Below the pieces are notes generated by a model, which saw only the letters and a list, made by a program, of their open reading frames with translations, did not search any database and was not told the DNA's origin. 64,000 nt of DNA, taken from contig NZ_JAFBEP010000001.1 in NCBI RefSeq assembly GCF_016908775.1, positions 186,001-250,000 on the forward strand, read 5' to 3'. Below are positions 55,568 through 62,438 of this stretch, one piece after another (the stretch's first letter is position 1; every line of letters begins with the position of its first letter). The position numbers and the translations under genes were made by a program. Origin of the DNA: Defluviitalea raffinosedens. Its GTDB lineage: Bacteria; Bacillota; Clostridia; Lachnospirales; Defluviitaleaceae.

Positions 55568-57415
55568 TTATGCAAAAACAATGTTGCATTGAAATATCTT
55601 TATAATTTCTATGTCTTGATCCATGACATTTTGTATCAGTTTATTGATGTCACAACTGGTAGTTTCTATTTTTTCATGAAGTGCTATACTCCTATGAATG
55701 ATTCGTCGGAATTTCTCTTCTTTGCTTTCATTCATTTTCTCTATAAATGCAGTATTTGTATCTATATCATTTATGATCCTTAATAAGATATCTGCAACTG
55801 CTTCATTACGTTTTATAATCTCATTAAGCTGCTCTTCAAAATAATTAAGTCTTTTTATAGCTTTTTCATCTATATTTTCTATATTAAGTAATAGATTCGC
55901 TTCTTTCAATCCCTGGCTTGAAACCTTATGAACCTTATCTAAATCTACTTTTAAGTTGACTAAAAGACGTTGAAGTTTTTCATCTATATCCCTTGCCTGA
56001 TTCGATTTAACAATAGTATGAATCTTATCTTGTATAAATCCATCTTGAATACAGTATTTTGTTATAGCTTGTCTTAAAGGCATGATCTTTGTTCCATGAA
56101 TCTTAGCTCCGCCTTCTGTGGCATCTATATATATGTTGTTTGGATTATGTATTATAAATTTTTCCATCCACATTAGAAAAGTATGCCATACACTATTAGT
56201 GAATACCTTATTGCCGTCTATGCCTTCAACTTCTATCATATCATCCACTGTATCGGATTCAGTCGTATCATTACAGCTGTCTGCATGATATTTTCCGTCA
56301 GTATAAGCCAAATCCTGCCCTATAAATATAATGGGATTACAGCCTAAATAAACTGCTATAGCTAAAGAAGCATTGGCTACTGAAGCCCCCAGAGGCAAAA
56401 CATCCATGTCCCTTTGAGTAAAGTATCTGACAAGTCCTCTATACTCGCTATTGGAAATGTAAAATATGTCTCCCTGATGTTCTGAAATTACTGTATCGTT
56501 GGAAACCACTGTAGTAATAAGCGGTAGATTATGATCTGCGTATTCTTTTAAAACATGATAGGCTGCTATTCCAGGATCCATAGAAACAACAAAATGGGGC
56601 GTAATATTATATTTAAATAAAGTAGGCAGGGTTCTGCCTCCTGAAAAAATAATCCCCTTATCTTTCACATTTTGAAGTTCCTTTATATTTTTATCCAGAG
56701 ATGGCCCAGCGGACACAATAAAAGCAGGAACATTTTTAAATTGATTTTTTAAATCGTTGATTGATCTTTGGTAAAATATAGAATATAGGTTATTAAAGAA
56801 ATTTTTATTAAATTGCTCCCAAAAATGCTCCCTCGTATTTTTTGAAATCTTAAACAATGAAACATAGTGTTTGATTTCTTCTACGACCTTTTCATAAAAT
56901 GAAGAATATACTTTATGATATTGAGAAAAATTTAATAGCTTCAAATTATCTACGTTAGAAATATCAATAAATTCTCCTAATACAAGTTTTAGCTCATTGG
57001 CATCGGTGCCTGAAAAAATATAAGTCTTGTCCCTTCGCATGAGAGAGGTCCAGTCATAAACAGAAAAAGCTCTGGAAAGTACTCCTTCATTGGGTTCAAT
57101 AATGATTAAAGGATTATCTTTGTGCAAACGTTTTATAAGCTCAAGAATATGATACCCCAAACCCATGCCATATACTATAAAAACTGTCTTTATATTGTAA
57201 TCTTCTAACTTCTCCACAAATCGTTCTGCTTCTTTAATCGGAGAGTATTTGCTGTGAATATAAACTTCTCTTTCTGATTCATTTATTTTAACTGTATAAT
57301 AATTGTCCTTAGTTTTCTCTAAAACTGCATTGGAATTTTTCTCATATGCTCTGATATTCTTTCCTGTTCTTTTCATGTATTCTTGTATGTTTTTCTCATA
57401 AAGGGAAGAACTCAT
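55568..57415 (-). CDS. Maf-type flagellin glycosyltransferase (DUF115), copy 3
   Basis: The 615-residue protein has the full Maf layout: REVYIHSKYSPIKEAERFVE, IVYGMGLGYHILELIKRL, AFIVSAGPSLDKNIKELQNV, GASVANASLAIAVYLGCNPI, FIGQDLAYTDGKYHADS and IDATEGGAKIHGTKIMPLRQ, then a C-terminal helical region. It is the first gene of the maf-pseB operon and lies behind a good sigma-28 box, about 107 bases after flagellin. This linkage supports flagellin as the acceptor. Confidence 0.9.
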   Translation of the reverse strand: MSSSLYEKNIQEYMKRTGKNIRAYEKNSNAVLEKTKDNYYTVKINESEREVYIHSKYSPIKEAERFVEKLEDYNIKTVFIVYGMGLGYHILELIKRLHKDNPLIIIEPNEGVLSRAFSVYDWTSLMRRDKTYIFSGTDANELKLVLGEFIDISNVDNLKLLNFSQYHKVYSSFYEKVVEEIKHYVSLFKISKNTREHFWEQFNKNFFNNLYSIFYQRSINDLKNQFKNVPAFIVSAGPSLDKNIKELQNVKDKGIIFSGGRTLPTLFKYNITPHFVVSMDPGIAAYHVLKEYADHNLPLITTVVSNDTVISEHQGDIFYISNSEYRGLVRYFTQRDMDVLPLGASVANASLAIAVYLGCNPIIFIGQDLAYTDGKYHADSCNDTTESDTVDDMIEVEGIDGNKVFTNSVWHTFLMWMEKFIIHNPNNIYIDATEGGAKIHGTKIMPLRQAITKYCIQDGFIQDKIHTIVKSNQARDIDEKLQRLLVNLKVDLDKVHKVSSQGLKEANLLLNIENIDEKAIKRLNYFEEQLNEIIKRNEAVADILLRIINDIDTNTAFIEKMNESKEEKFRRIIHRSIALHEKIETTSCDINKLIQNVMDQDIEIIKIFQCNIVFA

Positions 57416-57450
57416 CTTAAAGCTCCTTTAGATAAAATACTGTACAATTT

Positions 57451-57477
57451 ATATCGGCAAAAAGACACAAATCATTA
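57451..57477 (-). promoter_or_regulatory. Sigma-28 (SigD) promoter of the maf-pseB operon
   Basis: TAAT (57474-57477), a 15-base spacer, then GCCGATAT (57451-57458) on the minus strand. The -10 element is a perfect sigma-28 match and the -35 differs by one base from TAAA. It lies between the flagellin terminator and the first maf gene. Confidence 0.82.
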
Positions 57478-57481
57478 ATAG

Positions 57482-57513
57482 AAAAAAGCCAAGGCATATG
57501 CCTTGGCTTTTTG
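57482..57513 (-). terminator. Flagellin gene terminator
   Basis: GCCAAGGCATATGCCTTGGC is a 10-pair self-complementary hairpin followed by six uracils, directly after the flagellin stop. Confidence 0.93.
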
Positions 57514-57522
57514 AAAATTTTG

Positions 57523-58341
57523 TTATCTTAATAATTGAAGTACATTTTGTGGATTTTGATTTGCTTGTGCAAGCATGGATTGAGCAGCTTGGCTTAAGAT
57601 GTTAAGTTTGGTGTAGTTCATCATTTCCTTAGCCATATCAACGTCACGAATTCTGGATTCAGATGCTTGTAAGTTTTCAGCAGCTGTATCCAAATTCTTG
57701 ATGGTATGTTCTAAGCGGTTTTGAATAGCACCAAGCTTGGATCTTTCTTGAGATACTTTGTTAATTGCACCGTTAATAGTAGAGATTGCTTTTGATGCAT
57801 TTTCAAAACTATCAACAGAAATGCTATTTACACCTAAGTCAGTAGTCTTCATGCTACCAATAGTCAAGCTAACTTTTTGATTATAATTTGCACCAATCTG
57901 GAAGTTCAAAGCATTAGTTGCTTTGTCTCCGTTTAATAATTTTTGGGTGTTGAATTCTGTGGTGCTTGCAATACGATTGATTTCTGCTTGTAATTGTTTA
58001 ATTTCATCATTGATATAGCTTCTATCAGCTGCAACGTTTGTATCGTTAGCAGCTTGTACAGCTAATTCTCTCATTCTTTGAAGAATTTCATGAACTTCGT
58101 TTAATGCACCTTCTGCTGTTTGGATTAAAGAAATACCGTCTTGAGCGTTTCTGGAAGCTTGATTTAAACCTCTGATTTGCGCACGCATTTTTTCAGAAAT
58201 AGAAAGTCCTGCTGCGTCGTCTCCAGCACGGTTGATTCTTAAACCGGAGCTTAATTTTTCAATAGATTTAGATTGAGAACCAGAATTGATACCTAATTGT
58301 CTGTGAGCGTTAAGCGCTTGCATATTGTGATTAATAACCAT
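57523..58341 (-). CDS. hag: Flagellin
   Basis: The 272-residue protein is a short flagellin with D0/D1 domains only. The N-terminal NHNMQALNAHRQLGINSGSQ, LSSGLRINRAGDDAAGLSIS and ISLIQTAEGALNEVHEIL match the family, as does the C-terminal RIRDVDMAKEMMNYTKLNIL and ANQNPQNVLQLLR. The central part has serine and threonine residues that could carry glycans. It follows csrA and has a SigD promoter, a CsrA-type leader and a terminator of its own. Like other flagellins it lacks a signal peptide and is secreted through the flagellar export apparatus. Confidence 0.97.
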   Translation of the reverse strand: MVINHNMQALNAHRQLGINSGSQSKSIEKLSSGLRINRAGDDAAGLSISEKMRAQIRGLNQASRNAQDGISLIQTAEGALNEVHEILQRMRELAVQAANDTNVAADRSYINDEIKQLQAEINRIASTTEFNTQKLLNGDKATNALNFQIGANYNQKVSLTIGSMKTTDLGVNSISVDSFENASKAISTINGAINKVSQERSKLGAIQNRLEHTIKNLDTAAENLQASESRIRDVDMAKEMMNYTKLNILSQAAQSMLAQANQNPQNVLQLLR

Positions 58342-58348
58342 AAATTAT

Positions 58349-58381
58349 TCCTCCTTGAATTTTATTAGGGCATCCATGCCC
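58349..58381 (-). promoter_or_regulatory. Predicted CsrA-binding leader of flagellin mRNA
   Basis: In the flagellin leader GGGCAT-GG-ATGCCC (58368-58381) forms a hairpin presenting GGA at its loop, the preferred CsrA target. Twelve bases downstream the SD AAGGAGGA (58349-58356) provides a second GGA. Two sites, one in a hairpin and one over the SD, are the arrangement by which CsrA blocks hag translation in B. subtilis. Confidence 0.78.
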
Positions 58382-58394
58382 AAAATTATAATTT

Positions 58395-58410
58395 AGAGTT
58401 GGCCAACTCT
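58395..58410 (-). repeat. 16-bp perfect palindrome in the flagellin leader
   Basis: AGAGTTGG followed by its exact complement CCAACTCT lies 7 to 22 bases after the predicted flagellin transcription start. As DNA it could be an operator for a dimeric regulator; as RNA it could fold into a short hairpin near the 5' end that stabilises the mRNA. Confidence 0.7.
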
Positions 58411-58424
58411 TGCTTACATCATAT

Positions 58425-58451
58425 ATATCGGATAATCAAAAATTTACTTTA
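58425..58451 (-). promoter_or_regulatory. Sigma-28 (SigD) promoter of flagellin
   Basis: TAAA (58448-58451), 15 bases, then TCCGATAT (58425-58432) on the minus strand. Only the first base of the -10 element differs from consensus GCCGATAW. The transcript would start near 58417 and carry a leader of about 76 bases. Confidence 0.9.
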
Positions 58452-58464
58452 TAGATTTTTATAA

Positions 58465-58692
58465 TTATTTTTTAAATATTTTTCCCAAGTGTCTGATTTG
58501 ATTGATAGAGCTTTGTACTGCTGCCTCATTTACTTCTTTGATTTCTAAAAATATTTCTTTTCTATAGATCGCAATATTTTTTGGTGCCTGTATCCCCAAA
58601 CGCACTTTATCCCCTTGGATGTCCAATACTGTTATTTCTATTTGGTCTCCTATGATAATGGATTCATCTTTTTTCCTCGTCAATGCCAGCAT
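58465..58692 (-). CDS. csrA: Translational regulator CsrA
   Basis: The 75-residue protein starts MLALTRKKDESIIIGDQIEI and contains GDKVRLGIQAPKNIAIYRKE, the RNA-binding CsrA dimer surfaces with the conserved arginines. CsrA binds GGA motifs and represses flagellin translation in CsrA/FliW systems. The start is the ATG at 58690-58692, one base after the fliW stop, so translation is coupled; upstream in-frame codons are not family-like. It lies just upstream of its predicted target, the flagellin leader. Confidence 0.95.
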   Translation of the reverse strand: MLALTRKKDESIIIGDQIEITVLDIQGDKVRLGIQAPKNIAIYRKEIFLEIKEVNEAAVQSSINQIRHLGKIFKK

Positions 58693-58693
58693 C

Positions 58694-59158
58694 CTACACA
58701 CCCTCTTTCGCAGAAGCATATTCTTGTAAGTCGTTAAAGATTTTATGCTTTACTTCATACTCTTCATTTTGCGCAATCACTTGCATTCCTATTTTAGTTT
58801 TTATATTGATTATAATAGGTGCTTTCAGATTAGCTGTCATCTGAGTGATATCTTCAGGGACAACCACTATCGCATAAACAATTAAGTCACTTTCACTAAA
58901 TTCTCCTAAAGCTTCGGTATGCTCATTATCTACTTCCGGAGAATAATCAGAATAAATTTTTAATGGGTTAACCAAGGCAAAAGCAATATCACCGTCATCT
59001 ACAGACTGCAGCCAGCAAAATGGGCTGTTTTCATCTTCCTCATCAAAAATAAATACGTATCTTTTATGATCTGGAAAACCGGGAATCCCTTCAGGGAAGG
59101 TGATCACTTTGCCTTCATCTATATTTAATTCACCAAAATGCTTGGTTTGTAAGATCAT
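58694..59158 (-). CDS. fliW: Flagellar assembly factor FliW
   Basis: The 154-residue protein has LNIDEGKVITFPEGIPGFPD near the N-terminus and SPFCWLQSVDDGDIAFALVN, then VVVPEDITQMTANLKAPIII, the FliW signature. FliW binds CsrA and flagellin alternately: free flagellin holds FliW, releasing CsrA to repress flagellin. The pair therefore gives feedback on filament production. The ATG at 59158 follows GGAGGTAAGGAAA. Confidence 0.95.
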   Translation of the reverse strand: MILQTKHFGELNIDEGKVITFPEGIPGFPDHKRYVFIFDEEDENSPFCWLQSVDDGDIAFALVNPLKIYSDYSPEVDNEHTEALGEFSESDLIVYAIVVVPEDITQMTANLKAPIIINIKTKIGMQVIAQNEEYEVKHKIFNDLQEYASAKEGV

Positions 59159-59202
59159 TTTCCTTACCTCCATTTGTAATATTTCTATAAGAATAACACT
59201 TT

Positions 59203-59233
59203 TAAAAAATGGAACGGTTAAAAAACCGTTCCT
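59203..59233 (-). terminator. Terminator after flgL
   Basis: GGAACGGTT/AACCGTTCC (59211-59219 with 59224-59232) is followed by ATTTTTTA. It separates the flgK-flgL transcript from fliW-csrA. Confidence 0.88.
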
Positions 59234-59255
59234 TTAAATTCATTTTATTGCTACT

Positions 59256-60593
59256 CTATCGTATAAAGTCCAGTAATGTCGGCTGGATAATGCGTGAGGT
59301 TGCGATCAGAGAAGATTGATATACTGCCGATTGCATACTAAATTCTGTATAGACTTCTTCAATATCCACAGACTCATTATTTGTCATTAATTCTTTGAAA
59401 TTCACTTTATCGTCACTTATTCTGTTCTCTATGAATGTAAGCCTCATCATACGGCTTCCTAACTCTGCATGGTGAGTAGATAAATTAGCCATGTGTCGAT
59501 CCAGTTTGCCTATCATTTTATCGAACAGTTCTGATAAAGAAAATTCATCTGTTTGTGGCCTTTTACCTGCTTCAATTTCTTCCATTCTTTTGTCGTAATT
59601 TTCTACATACTTAATCAATTCGTCGATGTCCTGCATAAGTTCCGGAGTCAGAATCTTGTTGCCCAGACTATTTACTGTAATCTTACTGTTGGCACCTACT
59701 TCATATTCCATAGCATCGTCCGATGGAACATAAGAAATAGGGTTGGCAGCATCTGTTATATCCGTACAGTTAAAGTAATGCTCTGGCATAGGATCCCCAA
59801 TGTTAAAATCAGTCTTTCTATAGGTAATTTCAAGATTGGTTATCGTTGCAACATCCCCTGAATTGAATATAATCTCTCCAGTATCCTTAAGTATGTGTAT
59901 TTTGCCTGGTGACGGTTCGTAAGGGTCATCATCTGCAGGCGGATTTGGAAGGTCTGTAGAACTTTTCACTACTATGTTACTCGGATCTACTGGAACAGTA
60001 CTTCCATTAAGTTTAATGTCTATTCCAGTACCATCAATATTCCCATAAGGAAGTCGAATTCGTGTAAACTCTTTTTCCCCTAGTTTCATAGTTTCTAGAT
60101 TATCACTTGTAAATGTTTGGTTAAATTCAATAGTTCTGCTACTGTCTGCTTTGTCATAAATTAATTTCTTATCCGTTTTGAAGCCTGAGAAAACATATCT
60201 TCCTGCATAACTAACGTTTCCCTCAAGAACCAATTGGTTTTTAAGCTCTTTTAAGTCTTCTATGACTTTTTTTCTGCCATCCGTATTTAATATATCGGAC
60301 GCCGCCTGAACACAACGTTCCCTCATAGAATCCAACACGGAACGCGTATTCACAAGGGCATTTTCTGTTGTCTCCATCCAGGATTTTGCCTGCTTTACGT
60401 TATCTCCATATTGAGTTAGTTCCGCAACACTGGTTCTAAATTTCAGAGCTCTTCCTGCAATAATGGGATCATCTGAAGGCTTCTGAATCTTTTGCAATGT
60501 CGTCATCTGCATATAGATATCATTGAGCTTTTGAGTATTTCTATTAAGTCCCAAAAGCATGTTATTTACCATCATACTGTTTGTAATTCGCAT
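59256..60593 (-). CDS. flgL: Flagellar hook-associated protein FlgL (hook-filament junction)
   Basis: The 445-residue protein has MRITNSMMVNNMLLGLNRNT and DIYMQMTTLQKIQKPSDDPI at the N-terminus and ends with the helical SVDIEEVYTEFSMQSAVYQS, SLIATSRI and PTLLDFIR, matching the FlgL end domains. A variable central region (about residues 140-300) includes a proline-rich PPADDDPYEPSPGKIH stretch. FlgL joins the FlgK ring to the first flagellins. The second ATG of the start pair gives a better distance to AGGGG. Confidence 0.92.
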   Translation of the reverse strand: MRITNSMMVNNMLLGLNRNTQKLNDIYMQMTTLQKIQKPSDDPIIAGRALKFRTSVAELTQYGDNVKQAKSWMETTENALVNTRSVLDSMRERCVQAASDILNTDGRKKVIEDLKELKNQLVLEGNVSYAGRYVFSGFKTDKKLIYDKADSSRTIEFNQTFTSDNLETMKLGEKEFTRIRLPYGNIDGTGIDIKLNGSTVPVDPSNIVVKSSTDLPNPPADDDPYEPSPGKIHILKDTGEIIFNSGDVATITNLEITYRKTDFNIGDPMPEHYFNCTDITDAANPISYVPSDDAMEYEVGANSKITVNSLGNKILTPELMQDIDELIKYVENYDKRMEEIEAGKRPQTDEFSLSELFDKMIGKLDRHMANLSTHHAELGSRMMRLTFIENRISDDKVNFKELMTNNESVDIEEVYTEFSMQSAVYQSSLIATSRIIQPTLLDFIR

Positions 60594-60603
60594 CATCTCA
60601 CCC

Positions 60604-62412
60604 CTATGCACCCATTCTATTAATCGTCACATCAAGGATTTCATCCATTACGGAAATCACTTTGGCTGCTGCATTATACAATTGTTGGTATTGTATCATA
60701 TAGGACATTTCTTCATTTAAGTCAACACCACTTACGGACAGTCTTTGGTTTTCTACTGCCATTGTAATATTGGTTTGGGTCTTTTCTAACATTTTTGCCT
60801 GTTGTCCATTAATACCCAGCTCACTTACAATAGAATTCATATATGAATCAGCGGTACCTTCTCTAAACAAATGGGTATAATTCCTTAATGCTTTGAGAGC
60901 TTCCATAAATCCGTTACCACTGGGGAGATCTTCTCCCTGCAGGGCCGCAGCTATTTTACCTACATCTTCTAAAATATCCTTTGAAAGCGTGAAATTCTCT
61001 GCTGTTATTTTCGTATAATCCAGGGAACCACCTAATTCATTCGATCCCTTTGCCGAACCATTTTCTTTATAAGTAAAGAAATAAGTTCCGGTCTCTCCTT
61101 CTGAATTCACCGCATTGAAATGGCCTCCATTTAACTCTGAAATATTATCACCATTTCTATCTTTCCCTTCATTAACTGCTTTGGCAAAGATTCTGACAAA
61201 TTCATTCAGTCTGTTTAAGTAATATGGGATCCCTTTGTATGACATACCATTGCCTACTTCTACTGATGATCCAGAAGCTGGCGCAGGTATGCTGTCCCAC
61301 TGTGTTTGGCTAACTTCAATGGTAATGGTATTCGTTGCACTGTCATACTTTAGCCCATCATATTCAACATTATAGCCATTTATTGCTATAATTCCCTTAG
61401 AATCAAGGTCAATTCTGCTGGGATCTTTAATGGTCAGGGTAATTGTTCCATCTCCATTATTTACCGCTGAATCAAATTTACCTTTAAAATTGAGATTATT
61501 ATTACCATCCCGCATATCGAGATAACCTTTAAGTTCTCCGCTTAAATTCGGATCCGAGATATCAAAGTCATTACCATTTTCCCATTTTATATCATACAAA
61601 CCATCTACGTCCTCAGGATTATATTTTACAGCATCTCCATCGGAATTTTCTCTTGGTACCACTTTTAACTGCTTTGCATTAAAGTGATTGACCAAAATCT
61701 GTCCGTTAATTTTAACCCTGAATTGCTTCTCTCCATTAACTTCTAATTCTTCTGCTTCTACATTGATAATCTTAGAAAGCTGGTCAACCAGTCTTGCTCT
61801 TTCATCCCTAAGATCATTTGCTTTACTTCCATCCATTTCGTATTTGTAGATTTGCTGGTTTAGATTTTGAATTTTTCTGGAAATCACATTAATTTCTTCA
61901 ACTTTAGTTTTTATTTCAAAGTTTAAATCCCTCTGATATTTTTTCAGATGCTCTGCAGTTGAATTAAAGTAATGTGTTAGAGTAGCTGCCGCTTCTTTTA
62001 AGGCAGCTCTATGTTCTCCACTGTCAGCGTTATTAACCAAACCATTAACGGCATTAAAAAAATTATTAAAAATCGTATTAAACCCTGAATCGGAAGGTTC
62101 ATTAAAAAGACTCTCTATTAGAGACAGCTGTGTTGTTTTAACACTATATTGCCCTAATGTGGAACTTTCAGACCAATATTTTGTATCGATATAAAAATTC
62201 CTTAATTGATCTATGCCATAAACTTCCGAACCTGTCCCGATCATTCCTTTTCCTGCATTCGGAATAGCCTTGGTTGCTCGTTGTTCTACGACTTGGCGGC
62301 TATATCCTTTTGTATTGGCATTGGTAATATTATGGGCAGTTACATCCAGCGCTGTCCGTGCTGTAAATATTCCATTAACTCCTGTGTTTAATCCAAGAAA
62401 TGTCGAACTCAC
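60604..62412 (-). CDS. flgK: Flagellar hook-associated protein FlgK, copy 1
   Basis: The 602-residue protein shows the FlgK N-terminal pattern LNTGVNGIFTARTALDVTAH, NITNANTKGYSRQ and the C-terminal SVSGVDLNEEMSYMIQYQQL, YNAAAKVISVMDEILD. The middle carries FlgK-type insertions. FlgK forms the first ring of the hook-filament junction. It lies 10 bases before flgL, in the usual order, and 26 bases after a second, more diverged FlgK gene. Confidence 0.93.
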   Translation of the reverse strand: MSSTFLGLNTGVNGIFTARTALDVTAHNITNANTKGYSRQVVEQRATKAIPNAGKGMIGTGSEVYGIDQLRNFYIDTKYWSESSTLGQYSVKTTQLSLIESLFNEPSDSGFNTIFNNFFNAVNGLVNNADSGEHRAALKEAAATLTHYFNSTAEHLKKYQRDLNFEIKTKVEEINVISRKIQNLNQQIYKYEMDGSKANDLRDERARLVDQLSKIINVEAEELEVNGEKQFRVKINGQILVNHFNAKQLKVVPRENSDGDAVKYNPEDVDGLYDIKWENGNDFDISDPNLSGELKGYLDMRDGNNNLNFKGKFDSAVNNGDGTITLTIKDPSRIDLDSKGIIAINGYNVEYDGLKYDSATNTITIEVSQTQWDSIPAPASGSSVEVGNGMSYKGIPYYLNRLNEFVRIFAKAVNEGKDRNGDNISELNGGHFNAVNSEGETGTYFFTYKENGSAKGSNELGGSLDYTKITAENFTLSKDILEDVGKIAAALQGEDLPSGNGFMEALKALRNYTHLFREGTADSYMNSIVSELGINGQQAKMLEKTQTNITMAVENQRLSVSGVDLNEEMSYMIQYQQLYNAAAKVISVMDEILDVTINRMGA

Positions 62413-62438
62413 CTTATCATTCCTTTCTTACCCCTGTG

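Noticed and set aside
59256-60593. Possible second flagellin
   Set aside because: The flgL product has coiled-coil ends like flagellin, but the MRITNSMMVNNMLLGLNRN start, its length and its place after flgK identify FlgL.
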